This document shows positions 1-9,382 of a stretch of DNA of 64,000 nucleotides, piece after piece. The notes under the pieces were generated by a model. That model did no database searches, had not been told where the DNA came from, and saw nothing but the letters and a program-made list of their open reading frames with translations. Origin of the DNA: Streptomyces umbrinus. GTDB lineage: Bacteria > Actinomycetota > Actinomycetes > Streptomycetales > Streptomycetaceae. Each line of letters begins with the position of its first letter. Position 1 is the stretch's first letter. A program made the position numbers and the translations under genes. The stretch lies in contig NZ_JAUSZI010000002.1 of the NCBI RefSeq assembly GCF_030817415.1, positions 1,302,001 to 1,366,000 of the forward strand, written 5' to 3'.

Positions 1-126
1 GGGAAGACGGCAAGCGTGCACGTCTCCAACATCCTCGCCAAGCTCGGCGCCGCCAGCCGCACGGAGGCCGTGGCGATCGCCTACCGCGAGGGGTTGGTCG
101 AGCCGGAGCCGTCCGCTTCCGGGTGA
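1..126 (+). CDS. LuxR-family regulator, C-terminal fragment (5' truncated by window)
   Basis: Only the last 41 codons are visible, in frame 1, ending at TGA 124-126. The residues KTASVHVSNILAKLGAASR followed by TEAVAIAYREGLV are the recognition helix and last helix of a GerE/LuxR-type DNA-binding domain. In this family the domain closes either a NarL-type response regulator or a large AAA regulator, so the N-terminal half cannot be named. It converges on the ABC importer operon, 18 bases away. The family assignment is firm; the target genes are unknown. Confidence 0.85.
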   Translation, partial: GKTASVHVSNILAKLGAASRTEAVAIAYREGLVEPEPSASG

Positions 127-144
127 TCACCGAAGGACGCTCGC

Positions 145-984
145 TCAGGACTCGGTCTTCTGGAGGACCGGCTCGATGGTGCGGTCCGCGATCACGGGGT
201 CCGGGGCCGTGTCCCCGCTGTGGTGCTTGGCCCGTTGGATCTGTTCGTAGACGTGGGCGCGCAGTTCGGCGAAGCGGGGGCTGGAGCGGGTGTGCAACTG
301 GTCGCGCTCGTCGGGGAGGTCGATGGTGAGGTCCTCCTGCACGACGGTCGGGGACTTGGAGAGGATCAGGGTGCGCTGGCCGAGGTAGACCGCCTCGTCG
401 ATGTCGTGGGTGACGAACAGGACGGTGACGCCGAGTTCGTGCCACAACTTCCGGATGAGGTCCTCCAGTTCGGCGCGGGTCTGCGCGTCGACCGCCGCGA
501 AGGGCTCGTCCATGAGCAGTACCTTCGGCTCGTACGCGACGGCGCGGGCGATGGCGACGCGCTGCTGCATGCCTCCCGAGAGCTGCCAGGGGTATGCCTC
601 GTGGGCGTCGGAGAGGCCGACCACCTCCAGGGCGTGGTCCACCAACTCCCGCTCGCGCGCCTTGCCGAGCTTCTTGCGGCGCAGCGGCAGGGCGACGTTG
701 TCGCGCACGTTCATCCAGGCGAACAGCGAGCGGCCGTACTCCTGGAAGACGACCGCCATGCCGGGCGGCGGTCCGGCGACCGGACGGCCGTCGAGACGCA
801 CCTCGCCCCGGGTGGGGGCGAGCAGGCCCGCCATGCACTTCAGCAGGGTGGTCTTGCCGCAGCCCGACGGGCCGACCAGACAGACCAGTTCGCCCTCGGC
901 TATGTGGAAGGTGAGATTGCGCAGCGCCTCGACGTTGCGGTGCCGACCGGTGTAGATCTTCTGCAGGTCCTGTACGTCGAGCAT
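145..984 (-). CDS. ABC transporter ATP-binding protein, NitT/TauT (SsuB/TauB-like) family
   Basis: A 279-residue ATPase that should power uptake of a small anion or organic substrate with the two permeases and binding protein encoded upstream. Walker A (GPSGCGKTT), the Q-loop (VVFQEYG), the signature LSGGMQQR, Walker B (VLLMDEPF) and the switch His (VTHD) are all present, so it should be active. The start ATG at 982-984 gives the normal family N-terminus (MLDVQDLQKIY). A longer open frame upstream overlaps the permease gene in another frame and is a shadow. It is the last gene of a four-gene minus-strand operon, 47 bases after the permease. The family also includes sulfonate, taurine, nitrate and pyrimidine-precursor importers, so the substrate is not settled. 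Confidence 0.92.
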   Translation of the reverse strand: MLDVQDLQKIYTGRHRNVEALRNLTFHIAEGELVCLVGPSGCGKTTLLKCMAGLLAPTRGEVRLDGRPVAGPPPGMAVVFQEYGRSLFAWMNVRDNVALPLRRKKLGKARERELVDHALEVVGLSDAHEAYPWQLSGGMQQRVAIARAVAYEPKVLLMDEPFAAVDAQTRAELEDLIRKLWHELGVTVLFVTHDIDEAVYLGQRTLILSKSPTVVQEDLTIDLPDERDQLHTRSSPRFAELRAHVYEQIQRAKHHSGDTAPDPVIADRTIEPVLQKTES

Positions 985-1031
985 CGACGTCTCCTTGTCA
1001 GGCGTTGCGTCTGGGGTTCGTCGGGTGTGCG

Positions 1032-1814
1032 TCAGGGGTTGCGCTGCGCGCGGCGCAGACCGTGGTACCAGGCCAGGGCGCGGTTCTCGGCGAACCGGAA
1101 GAGCAGGGACAGGAGGAAGCCGAGGATGCCGAGGAGCAGGACCCCGCTCCACATCTCGGGGATGGCGAAGGAGCGCTGGAACTGCACGATGGTGAAGCCG
1201 AGTCCGTTGCTGGCGGCGAACATCTCGCTGATGACCATGAGGATGATCCCGATCGACAGGGCCTGGCGCATGCCCGTGACGATCTGCGGGCTCGCCGCGC
1301 GCAGCACCAGATGCCGCAGGCGCGCGACGCCGGTGATGCCGTAGGAACGGCAGGTGTCGCCGAGCACCTCGTCGACCGCGCGGACGCCTTCGACGGTGTT
1401 GAGCAGGATCGGCCACATGCAGCCGCTGACGATGACGAGCACCTTCATGGTGTCGCCGATGCCCGCGAACAGCATGATCACCGGGATGAGCACGGGCGGC
1501 GGGATGGCCCGGAAGAGTTCGAGGACCGGTTCCAGGACGTCCCGTACGGCCCGCCGCATGCCGACGACCAGGCCGAGCCCCACTCCGACGACCACGGCGA
1601 GGAGGTAGCCGGCCGCGAGGCGCAGCAGGCTGGGGACGACGTCCGACAGCAGCCGTTCCCCCGTCCAGACCTTCCCGAAGCTGTCCAGGATGGTGGACAG
1701 GGGCGGGAAGTAGAAGTCGGCGCTGCCCGCGGTCGCGAACCACCACACGGCGAAGAGGACGGCGGGCAGGCCCAGTACCAGCAGCCCGCGTCGCAGGACG
1801 GAGAGGGCGGTCAT
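1032..1814 (-). CDS. ABC transporter permease, NitT/TauT family (second permease)
   Basis: A 260-residue inner-membrane permease with about six hydrophobic segments. It has the EAA-type cytoplasmic loop of the BPD_transp_1 fold around GITGVARLRHLVLRAASPQ, which docks on the ATPase. The start ATG at 1812-1814 overlaps the stop of the preceding permease gene by four bases (ATGA), implying translational coupling. It probably forms a heterodimer with the product of 1811-2668, which is unusual because many SsuC/TauC systems use a single permease gene. Assignment to the family is secure; the substrate is not visible. Confidence 0.9.
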   Translation of the reverse strand: MTALSVLRRGLLVLGLPAVLFAVWWFATAGSADFYFPPLSTILDSFGKVWTGERLLSDVVPSLLRLAAGYLLAVVVGVGLGLVVGMRRAVRDVLEPVLELFRAIPPPVLIPVIMLFAGIGDTMKVLVIVSGCMWPILLNTVEGVRAVDEVLGDTCRSYGITGVARLRHLVLRAASPQIVTGMRQALSIGIILMVISEMFAASNGLGFTIVQFQRSFAIPEMWSGVLLLGILGFLLSLLFRFAENRALAWYHGLRRAQRNP

Positions 1815-2668
1815 GCAGTCACCTCCCTGCGTACGGACTGGTGCCAGTGCAGTGCCCGTCGTTCGACCGCCCGTGCCGCCAGGTTGACGGCGACGCCGAG
1901 CAGACCGGTGACCAGGACGAGGGCGTAGACCTCCGGTACCGCGCCGGACACCTGGGCGACGGCGATCTCGTGGCCGAGTCCCGGGGCGCCGATGACGAGT
2001 TCGGCGGTGATGGTGAGGATGAGCGCCACGGTGGCGGCGAGCCGCACCCCCGTCATCACGTACGGCAGCGCGGTCGGCCACAGGACGTGGCGGACCCGGC
2101 CCCAGGTGCCGAGCAGATAGCTGCGGGCGGTGTCCTCGGCGACCGGGTCGACGTCCTGCATACCGGCCAGGACCTGGACGATCACCTGCCAGAAGGATGC
2201 GTACACGACGAGCAGCAGCTTGGACCTGAGGTCGGTGCCGTAGAGCAGGACCGCGACGGGGATCAGGGCCACGGACGGGATGGGGCGCAGGAACTCGATG
2301 GTGGAGGCGGTCACCGCGCGCAGTACGGGCACGGAGCCGATGACGACTCCGGCGGCGACGCCCGCCACGACGGCGACGGCCAGCCCCAGGCCCCACCCGG
2401 TCAGGGTGTCCCCGAGCGCGGTCCAGAACGTCGGTTCCGCAAGCAGGGTTCCCAGGGTGCGGACGGTTTCCGAGGCGGGCGGCAGATAGTCGGCCGACAC
2501 CAGGCTGGTGTGCGGCAGCACTTCTAGTACCGCGACCAGTCCGGCGAGACCGGCGAGGCCGCGCAGTACCGCGACCGGGACCGGACCGCGCCGGGCGGAT
2601 GCCCCGCCGGGACCGGAGTCGGTCCCGGCGGGCTCCGCCAGTACAGGGGTGAGACCGGGGCTGGTCAT
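1811..2668 (-). CDS. ABC transporter permease, NitT/TauT family (first permease)
   Basis: A 285-residue permease. A polar, Gly/Pro-rich N-terminal tail of about 30 residues is followed by a first membrane segment (AVLRGLAGLAGLVAVLEVL), a periplasmic-side stretch with YLPPASETV typical of SsuC-like proteins, and further membrane spans with an EAA loop (DTARSYLLGTWGRVRHVLW). The start at 2666-2668 overlaps the binding-protein gene by four bases (ATGA), and its own stop overlaps the next permease, so the operon is translationally coupled throughout. Together with 1032-1814 it should form the membrane channel. Confidence 0.9.
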   Translation of the reverse strand: MTSPGLTPVLAEPAGTDSGPGGASARRGPVPVAVLRGLAGLAGLVAVLEVLPHTSLVSADYLPPASETVRTLGTLLAEPTFWTALGDTLTGWGLGLAVAVVAGVAAGVVIGSVPVLRAVTASTIEFLRPIPSVALIPVAVLLYGTDLRSKLLLVVYASFWQVIVQVLAGMQDVDPVAEDTARSYLLGTWGRVRHVLWPTALPYVMTGVRLAATVALILTITAELVIGAPGLGHEIAVAQVSGAVPEVYALVLVTGLLGVAVNLAARAVERRALHWHQSVRREVTA

Positions 2669-3642
2669 GAGAACAGCGCGTTCAGGTCGGGCTTCTTGTC
2701 GCCGAAGATGCCGTCCTCCTCGCCGAGGGCGGCCAGCTTCTCCAGGGAGGCCATGTCGACCTCCGCCGGCCAGCTGGGCAGGATGAGCTTGTCGAGAACG
2801 TCGCCGCTGATCTTGGTGTAGGAGGTGAGGATCTGGCGCGCCTCGTCGGGGTGCTCGGAGGCGTAGGTCAGCGATTCGGCCATCGCCTCGCTGAACTTCT
2901 TCACGAGATCCGGGTTCTCCTGCATCACCTTGGCCGAGGTGAAGTACGTGGCCACGGTGAGCTTCGGGTCGGTCTCGGCGAAGGGCGAGGCGATGACACG
3001 GGCGCCCTGCCCCTTGGCGATCGTCGTCGCGGGCTCGCCCATCCAGGCCGCGTCCACCTGCCCGCCGTCGAGGGCGGCGGGCATCTGGTCGAACGGGATC
3101 TCGACGAACTTGACCTTGGACGGGTCGCCGCCGGCCTTGCGGACCGACTCGCGGACGGTCGTGTCCCCGATGTTCTGCAGGGTGTTGACCGCCACCGTCT
3201 GCCCGGCGAGGTCCTTGGCCGACTTGATCGAGCTGTCCTTCTTGACCGCGACGCCGGTGACGTCGGCGCCGATCTTGCCGTTGGAGGCAGCGCCGTTGAC
3301 CACCGACTTCACGGGGACGCCCTTGGTCTGGGCGAGCATCAGCGAGGTGGTGTTGCTGAAGCCGAACTGGAACTGGCCGCTCACCACACCGGGGATGATC
3401 GCCGCGCCGCCCTGGGCGCTCTCCATCTTCAGCTTGATGCCCCGGCTGCTGAAGAAGCCCTTCTTGTCGCCCAGATAGAGCGGTGCCACATCGACGATCG
3501 GGATGATGCCGACCTTGACCTCCGTGGTCTTGCCTCCGCCGGAGGACGCCGAAGCGCCGCTCGAGGAGGACGAGGACCCGCATCCGGCCGCGCCTGCGAC
3601 CGTGACCACGGCTATGGCTAGCCCGAGAATGCGCCTTTGCAT
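2665..3642 (-). CDS. Substrate-binding lipoprotein, NMT1/SsuA-like (NitT/TauT family)
   Basis: A 325-residue lipoprotein. A hydrophobic leader ends in the lipobox AGAAGC with the modified Cys at residue 21, followed by a Ser-rich linker. The mature part has the NMT1/SsuA fold: VKVGIIPIVDVAPLYLG at the start, KGFFSSRGI, a GVVSGQFQFGFSN hinge and a later DAAWMGEPA. It presents substrate to the permease pair. The start ATG is preceded by a good ribosome site (AGGAGG on the minus strand). It is the first gene of the operon and is divergent from the PaaX-type regulator, which is the obvious candidate regulator. The ligand cannot be told from sequence; aromatic, sulfonate and nitrile compounds are possibilities. 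Confidence 0.88.
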   Translation of the reverse strand: MQRRILGLAIAVVTVAGAAGCGSSSSSSGASASSGGGKTTEVKVGIIPIVDVAPLYLGDKKGFFSSRGIKLKMESAQGGAAIIPGVVSGQFQFGFSNTTSLMLAQTKGVPVKSVVNGAASNGKIGADVTGVAVKKDSSIKSAKDLAGQTVAVNTLQNIGDTTVRESVRKAGGDPSKVKFVEIPFDQMPAALDGGQVDAAWMGEPATTIAKGQGARVIASPFAETDPKLTVATYFTSAKVMQENPDLVKKFSEAMAESLTYASEHPDEARQILTSYTKISGDVLDKLILPSWPAEVDMASLEKLAALGEEDGIFGDKKPDLNALFS

Positions 3643-3727
3643 GGGCTCCTCCTGACGGAAACACCTGTGGTGGCGTGCACACCCCGCCGTGACCGGAGAG
3701 GTCGAGCGGAGAACCGCGGACTTCCGA

Positions 3728-3770
3728 CGACGAGGCAGCGGAGCGGGGAGTAGCTACCGCTGCCTCGTCG
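3728..3770. promoter_or_regulatory. Perfect 14-bp inverted repeat between ABC operon and PaaX gene
   Basis: Left arm CGACGAGGCAGCGG at 3728-3741 and its exact reverse complement at 3757-3770 flank a 15-base spacer. It sits in the divergent control region, about 85 bases upstream of the binding-protein start. It could be an operator or an RNA hairpin in the ABC leader. No U-tract follows on either strand, so it is not a simple terminator. Confidence 0.55.
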
Positions 3771-3791
3771 AGACCCGTCGGCCCTCCACCT

Positions 3792-3815
3792 GTGGACCCG
3801 TGGACCCGTGGACCC
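3792..3815. repeat. Three tandem copies of GTGGACCC
   Basis: Three exact, uninterrupted 8-bp copies (3792-3799, 3800-3807, 3808-3815) end 17 bases upstream of the -35 box of the PaaX-family gene. They may be an activator or repressor array, or chance slippage in GC-rich DNA. Confidence 0.6.
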
Positions 3816-3832
3816 AGACGTTGTGCACTTTC

Positions 3833-3861
3833 TTGACGGCCGCAATCTACACACCTATGTT
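3833..3861 (+). promoter_or_regulatory. Vegetative-type promoter of the PaaX-family gene
   Basis: The -35 box TTGACG (3833-3838) and -10 box TATGTT (3856-3861) are separated by exactly 17 bases, a good match to an HrdB-type promoter. Transcription would start near 3868, about 30 bases before the GTG start. Confidence 0.6.
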
Positions 3862-3897
3862 CGCGCTGTCAGTACCCCGGACAAGGGAGGTTGCAAA

Positions 3898-4818
<921 letters not shown>

Positions 4819-5015
4819 CCCGGCGGGAAGCCGACAGGGAGACGAGCGCGAAACCGGCGGCGGCCCGCGACACCCCGGCGGTGCGGCTGCGAGGTCCCGT
4901 GGATGGCGGTGTGATGGAGACATGCCCCACGCAGGGCCGAGCCGCCGTTTGTGGACCGGAGGACCGGTTACACGGACGGGACGGCGCGCATCCGCACAAG
5001 AAAAGGTGGCTGGTC

Positions 5016-5369
5016 ATGACGCCTGGCACGCATCTCGCTCTGACGCTCACCCTCAGCGGCGGCACGGCCGCCGACGCACGGGCGGTCGTCCACACTCTTG
5101 AATCCGCCTTCGGAACGGCGGAGGACATGCCCGGGGACGGGGGCGCAACGGTCTACACGGCCGCGTTCGACAACGACGTGCCGGTCGGTTCCGGTGTGAC
5201 ACCGGCGACTGTGCCACCGCTCTCCGCGCCCGTGACCGTCACCCTCCAGGGCAGCCCCGAGGCGGTACGGCGGGCCGACGAGACCCTCACCTCCGTCTTC
5301 ACCGTGCGCGAGGAGGGCATGGTCTCCGGCGACCAGGAGCAGGAATGGCAGCTGCGGCTGGAGCCGTAG
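5016..5369 (+). CDS. Conserved-looking small protein, function unknown
   Basis: A 117-residue acidic, soluble protein that I do not recognise. ATG 5016 is chosen because AAAAGGTGG lies a few bases upstream; the open frame extends farther 5' but that part overlaps the PaaX gene and has a composition unlike a protein. Visible features are a Thr/Leu-rich start (HLALTLTLSGG) and an alternation of short hydrophobic strands (VTVTLQGSPEAVRRADETL) that suggests a small alpha/beta or ferredoxin-like fold. No membrane segment or signal peptide is present. It converges on the DUF6624 gene. Confidence 0.6.
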   Translation: MTPGTHLALTLTLSGGTAADARAVVHTLESAFGTAEDMPGDGGATVYTAAFDNDVPVGSGVTPATVPPLSAPVTVTLQGSPEAVRRADETLTSVFTVREEGMVSGDQEQEWQLRLEP

Positions 5370-5401
5370 CGCAGCCTTCGCCTCAGCGCCGAACCGATGC
5401 C

Positions 5402-6145
5402 TCAGACGCCGAGGCGCAGCGCCCGCATCTGCTCGTCGAGGGGGCACAGTCCGACGTCCTCGCGGCGCTCGTCTAGGGTCCGGGGCTGACGGACCGGATA
5501 CGGACGGAAGGTCGCGGGGTCCACACGGGTGCCGTAGAACTGCGGCTGGCCGAGTTCGACGGCGCAGTGGTCGGCGATGTACGCGTGGTGCGGCGCGGGA
5601 CAGCGTCCGTCCGCGGTGGCCTGGGCGATCAGGTCGCGGCAGGTGAGCTGGAAGTCGAGGTCGGGAGCGTGCAGGAGGATCATCAGCGCCGCCGTGGAGG
5701 CGGGCGCGCCGACCAGGTCGGCGGTCGGCCAGGCATGACGCTTGACGATGGTCTTCAGCGCTTCGGCGTTGCCCCTGCGGCACTCGGTGATACGGCGGCG
5801 CGCCACCTGTGTGGGGCTGCGGTGTGCCGCCCGCGTGACGCTCTGGTCCTCGTCCGCCCTGCGGACCAGTTCGTGGGCGAGGGCGGCCGCGAGAGCCGGC
5901 ACGACGAGCGGACGCACTTCCTGAACCCCGTCGTGTATCTCGTCGTGGCTGCGCCCCACCCCGTCCTCCCCCGCCGAGTCGTGTACTCGCCCGGCGTGCC
6001 CGTCCCGGCAGGGGTGCCCCGGGTCACCGCCCGGGGCACCCGCCGGCTCCATGGGCCCGTCGCGACCCGGAAGGGGGGCGACCCCCGTACGCCCCTCCCG
6101 TGCCGTGTCGTGCGCGACGTGGCCCGGCATGCCGGAACCGCTCAT
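5402..6145 (-). CDS. DUF6624 domain protein
   Basis: A 247-residue protein. The first 100 residues are Gly/His/Asp-rich and probably disordered. The C-terminal half matches the DUF6624 pattern as I know it: a DEDQSVTR segment, then NAEALKTIVKRHAWPT, VGAPASTAALMILLHAPDL and an HAYIADHCAVELGQPQFYGT ending. DUF6624 has no established biochemical role. The start ATG at 6143-6145 overlaps the stop of the upstream ATPase gene by four bases, so the two are co-translated and may work together. The N-terminal half could instead be untranslated if an internal start is used. Confidence 0.7.
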   Translation of the reverse strand: MSGSGMPGHVAHDTAREGRTGVAPLPGRDGPMEPAGAPGGDPGHPCRDGHAGRVHDSAGEDGVGRSHDEIHDGVQEVRPLVVPALAAALAHELVRRADEDQSVTRAAHRSPTQVARRRITECRRGNAEALKTIVKRHAWPTADLVGAPASTAALMILLHAPDLDFQLTCRDLIAQATADGRCPAPHHAYIADHCAVELGQPQFYGTRVDPATFRPYPVRQPRTLDERREDVGLCPLDEQMRALRLGV

Positions 6146-6702
6146 GACGCCCCCTGGATTTCCGATGAGAACCACACCCGCTTCCCCGGCTCGCCGGGGT
6201 CGGGCGGTGCGATGCCCCAGTCGTCGACCAGCGCGGCCACGATGGCGAGCCCGCGTCCGGACTCGTCGGCGTCGTCCGCCGTGCGGTGGCGCGGCAGGTC
6301 GGGCGAGTGGTCGGCGACCGTCACCCGCACTTCGTGGCCGGTGCACTCGACGCTGACGGTGATCATGTCATCGGCGTCGGGGCTGCCGTGCCTGACGGCG
6401 TTGGCGAACAGTTCGTCGGTGGCCAGGACTGCGTTGTCGAGCCGCTCGGCCGGCAACCGCAGGTACGACAACTGCTCGGCGACCATGCGGCGTACGCCCG
6501 AGGCGCGCGAGGGCTGCGCGGGGACCACGATGCGAAGGACCCGGGCCGCGCTCACGGAGACGGGCTCGGCCGGAGCCGCGGACGTGACCGGGGTGGTCCG
6601 GGCGCTCTCACCGGCCCAGGGCCGACCGGTGGGCGGGTCGTGGTCCGCGCCGCGCGTCAGCGAGGGTGACGGCCGACGGCGGTGCGCCCTGGATGCCGTC
6701 AT
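6142..6702 (-). CDS. ATP-binding protein, anti-sigma-factor-like HATPase (HATPase_c_2)
   Basis: A 186-residue protein of the RsbW/SpoIIAB-like GHKL ATPase family, abundant in Streptomyces as stand-alone regulators. The N box (AVLATDELFANAVRHG), the D-box region (VRVTVADHSPDLP) and a G box (ESGRGLAIVAALVDDWGI) are clear. A disordered stretch of about 50 residues precedes the domain. The start ATG at 6700-6702 has a strong GGAGG ribosome site. It probably acts as a kinase or anti-sigma partner in the cytoplasm. Such genes often sit beside Scr1-type HTH/DUF397 pairs, as here a few genes away. It is followed by the overlapping DUF6624 gene. Confidence 0.82.
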   Translation of the reverse strand: MTASRAHRRRPSPSLTRGADHDPPTGRPWAGESARTTPVTSAAPAEPVSVSAARVLRIVVPAQPSRASGVRRMVAEQLSYLRLPAERLDNAVLATDELFANAVRHGSPDADDMITVSVECTGHEVRVTVADHSPDLPRHRTADDADESGRGLAIVAALVDDWGIAPPDPGEPGKRVWFSSEIQGAS

Positions 6703-6796
6703 CGTGCCTCCTTCATGTGCAGCACGGGTGGGGGACGGTCTCGGTGGCTGCTCGTGCAGCCAACCGGCCGGAGCAGCGGCGGACCAGGGGGTACGG

Positions 6797-6826
6797 GGGT
6801 TGTCCGGTTGCAGGCGCGTAGTGGTG
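6797..6826. repeat. 30-bp dispersed repeat, copy A (inverted relative to copies near 10.6 kb)
   Basis: The reverse complement of this segment matches 10588-10617 at 25 of 30 positions, including a shared CACCACTACG start and a shared CAACCGGACAACCC end. It lies between the divergent ATPase and SDR genes. A binding site for the neighbouring Scr1-type HTH protein is one explanation (inference). Confidence 0.6.
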
Positions 6827-6834
6827 TGGCATGT

Positions 6835-7680
6835 ATGTTCGAAAGCGTGAGCAACGTGAGCGAAGGCCGGGCCATCGACAGCGGGCAGGGTGCCCGCGGC
6901 TGGTCCGGCGTGAGCGGCAAGCGTGTGCTCGTCACCGGCGGTACGCGAGGGCTCGGCGAGCAGATTGTGCGGCTGCTGGCCGCCGAGGGCGCCCGGGTCG
7001 CTACGTGTGCCCGCACGGCACAGGACCTGGAGACGCTGAGAGGCACGGTCGACGCCGCGGCGCCCGACGGGTTGTTCACCCGAGCCCTCGATGTCACCGA
7101 GCCGGAGCGGCTGGAGGCGTTCGTCACGGCCTCGGCAAGTCGTTTCGGTGGCCTGGACGGGGTGGTGGCCTGTGCGGGGGGTTCTCGCGGGCGCGGCCTC
7201 GAACAGACGGACGCCGGGGACTGGGCCGCGACCTGGGAGCTGAACGTCGGACACACCGCGCGACTGGTGCGGGCCGCCGTCCCGTATCTGCGTACGGCGG
7301 GCGGTGGCTCGGTCGTCGTCATCTCGTCGATATCCGGCTGGAAGCCGGGACCCGACGCGCAGTACGGAACCGCGAAGTCCGCGCAGATCCATCTGGCCGC
7401 CTCGCTGGCCCGCGAACTCGGCCCGGACGGGATCCGGGTGAACGCCGTCTCGCCGGGGTCGATGCTCATTCCGGGCCGGCGCTGGGACCGGATGCGCAGG
7501 GACGAGCCCGAGGCCTTCGCCGCGTTCGCGGCGGCCGAGCTGCCGGGCGGCGAGCCGGTCGCGCCGCAGGAGGTGGCCCGCGTGGTGGCGTTCCTGCTGT
7601 CGGACTGGTCGAGCGGGATCTCCGGGGCCAATCTGCCCGTCGACCGCGCCCAGAACGCGCCCTCCCCCGACGGTTACTAA
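6835..7680 (+). CDS. Short-chain dehydrogenase/reductase (SDR)
   Basis: A 281-residue classical SDR, a cytoplasmic NAD(P)-dependent oxidoreductase of unknown substrate. The cofactor motif TGGTRGLG, the ACAGGSRG segment (NNAG position), a catalytic Ser in VVISSIS and YGTAK (Tyr and Lys) are all present, so it should be catalytic. VSPGSM and the C-terminal IPVD-like segment (ANLPVDRA) fit the family. ATG 6835 is taken as the start; GTG 6847 and GTG 6856 are possible alternatives because no strong ribosome site precedes any of them. It is divergent from the ATPase gene and converges on the HTH-TPR regulator. Confidence 0.88.
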   Translation: MFESVSNVSEGRAIDSGQGARGWSGVSGKRVLVTGGTRGLGEQIVRLLAAEGARVATCARTAQDLETLRGTVDAAAPDGLFTRALDVTEPERLEAFVTASASRFGGLDGVVACAGGSRGRGLEQTDAGDWAATWELNVGHTARLVRAAVPYLRTAGGGSVVVISSISGWKPGPDAQYGTAKSAQIHLAASLARELGPDGIRVNAVSPGSMLIPGRRWDRMRRDEPEAFAAFAAAELPGGEPVAPQEVARVVAFLLSDWSSGISGANLPVDRAQNAPSPDGY

Positions 7681-7715
7681 GTCGTCGAGTGGGCCGATCG
7701 AGCCAGGGCCGGTCG

Positions 7716-9137
7716 TCATGCCACCGCCCCCAGCACCGGTCGGGACCTGCGCTCGAACTCCTGGACCAGCGGCTCGTGGCGGCGGGGCTCCAGCCTCTTG
7801 CGGAAGTCGCGCAGTGCCTGGATGGACCGCTCGCTGTGCACCGTACTGAGCGTGTCCAGCGCCTTGGTCGCCGTACCGATCGCCTCGTCGAGGCGGTTCT
7901 GCTGGAGGTGTGCCGTCGCCAGTACGGAACGGCTGATGGCCTGGCGCCTGCGCCGGTCCGCGTTGGCGTCGACCGACTCACCGGCCGTGCGCTCCGCCTG
8001 CGCGGCCAGGCCGAGGTCGCGGAAGCACAGGGCTGACTCGGCCTGCAGATAGTGGTGATCGAGGAAACGCACCCACACGGACTCCTGCGCGGCTCCCCGG
8101 CTCGCGTCCAGTTGCTGTTCCGCGAGCCTCAGCGCCTCGGACGTCTCACCGGAGCGGCCCCGCGCCGCGTGTCCGCGCGCCGACATGGCGTACAGGCGCA
8201 TCAGGCCGAGCGGGCTGCCCGAGCCCTTCGCGGTCGCGATGCCGGCCCTCGCCAGCGCCACGCCCTCGTCCGGGCGGCCGAGGTTGGTGGCGAGGTGGGA
8301 GAGCCCGGCCAGGATCTGCCCGCCCAGGACACGGTCGCGGCCCTCGGCACAGAGCCGCAGCGCCTGCGTCATATAGCGCTGTGCGAGCCCGTACTCCCCC
8401 GCGTCGTACGAGCTCCAGCCGGCCATCGCGGCGAGGCGGGCGGCCGCCGCGTACAGCAGGCGCTGCTGGTGCGGGGGTGTGCCGCGGCGCTGGAGCATGG
8501 GCACGACCTCGGTGCACAGGTAGTGCACGATGCTGGTGCGCACTCCCCCGCCGCCGAAGTGGTTGTCCATCTGGTCGAACATGCTGATCATGGCGTGGAC
8601 CTGCTCGACGGGCCCGCCGTCGGTGACCGGTGCGAGCCGCGCGACGTCGTGATTCCCGGCGTGCTCCACCAGCCAGAGCAGCCACTCGCGCTGAGGGTCC
8701 GTCAGTGCGCCCGCGACGAAGGGGACCGCGCCGAGGAGGCTGCGGCGGGAGATGTCGGTGGAACCCAGTTCGGCCAAGGTGTGCAAGGTGTCTGCCAGGT
8801 CTTCGCGGTACACGAGTGCCCTGCCGACGACCGGGCGTTGCTGGTCGGGCAGAAAGCCGAGGTCCGTCGGCGACACGGCGTGGCGGAGTCGCTCGGACAG
8901 GACGGCGGCGATCAACTCCGGGGTGTTGCCCCGGGGTTGCTGGCCGTTCAGCCAGCGGGTGACCGACGCCTTGTCGTAGTTCGAGTCCGCGCCCTGTCTG
9001 CGCCCCAGTTCGTTGACCCGCAGGGCGAGCGAGGCATACGAGCAGCCGGCGTCTCTGAGGGCGGCCGCCAGCGCCTTGTTGGCCCCGGCGGGACCCTTGC
9101 CCGGGCTCCTCGATTGTCCGTCGGTCACGGTGGCCAT
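7716..9137 (-). CDS. HTH-TPR transcriptional regulator (XRE-like N-terminus)
   Basis: A 473-residue regulator. The N-terminal 90 residues look like an XRE-type helix-turn-helix (NKALAAALRDAGCSYASLALRVNE, then ASVTRWLNGQQPRG). The long C-terminal part is all-helical with tetratricopeptide-like repeats (RLYAMSARGHAARGRSGE; RSVLATAHLQQNRLDEAIGTATKALD). An internal RRSLLGAVPFVAGAL follows the HTH domain; it resembles a Tat motif but is too deep in the protein to be one. The plan resembles the many Streptomyces developmental regulators with HTH and TPR parts. ATG 9135-9137 is chosen; an in-frame ATG at 9188 is possible. Upstream, between it and the Scr1-type gene, lies a perfect inverted repeat (9287-9307). 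Confidence 0.8.
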   Translation of the reverse strand: MATVTDGQSRSPGKGPAGANKALAAALRDAGCSYASLALRVNELGRRQGADSNYDKASVTRWLNGQQPRGNTPELIAAVLSERLRHAVSPTDLGFLPDQQRPVVGRALVYREDLADTLHTLAELGSTDISRRSLLGAVPFVAGALTDPQREWLLWLVEHAGNHDVARLAPVTDGGPVEQVHAMISMFDQMDNHFGGGGVRTSIVHYLCTEVVPMLQRRGTPPHQQRLLYAAAARLAAMAGWSSYDAGEYGLAQRYMTQALRLCAEGRDRVLGGQILAGLSHLATNLGRPDEGVALARAGIATAKGSGSPLGLMRLYAMSARGHAARGRSGETSEALRLAEQQLDASRGAAQESVWVRFLDHHYLQAESALCFRDLGLAAQAERTAGESVDANADRRRRQAISRSVLATAHLQQNRLDEAIGTATKALDTLSTVHSERSIQALRDFRKRLEPRRHEPLVQEFERRSRPVLGAVA

Positions 9138-9286
9138 CCAGGTGTCGCATCGCGGTGCTGCGGTCTGCCCTCCCTGCCGGGGCGTCAAGTCCGGGAAGCC
9201 GATGCGCTGTTGTGCGCCGTCGCCGCCGGACTGTGCGGCAGGTCACTCGATCACTATGATGGCCGACACACACAACCCGCAACAAG

Positions 9287-9307
9287 CGTTCTGATAATTT
9301 CAGAACG
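9287..9307. promoter_or_regulatory. Perfect inverted repeat, candidate HTH operator
   Basis: CGTTCTGA (9287-9294) and TCAGAACG (9300-9307) flank TAATT. This AT-rich palindrome stands out from GC-rich surroundings and lies between two divergent HTH-regulator genes, the expected place for an autoregulatory site. Confidence 0.65.
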
Positions 9308-9382
9308 ATCCTCATCGCTCTGTCTGTGTCAGCGACCTCGTGGCACACTGCACGCTGTGACGGCCGTTCCGGGAGGTAGGAC

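Noticed and set aside
3728..3770. Riboswitch in the leader of the NitT/TauT-type operon
   Set aside because: A hairpin is present, but I could not match conserved elements of TPP, cobalamin, SAM or other riboswitches.
6789..6794. GGGTAC as a stress-sigma -10 box for the SDR gene
   Set aside because: No convincing -35 element at the right distance, and the hexamer is common in this base composition.
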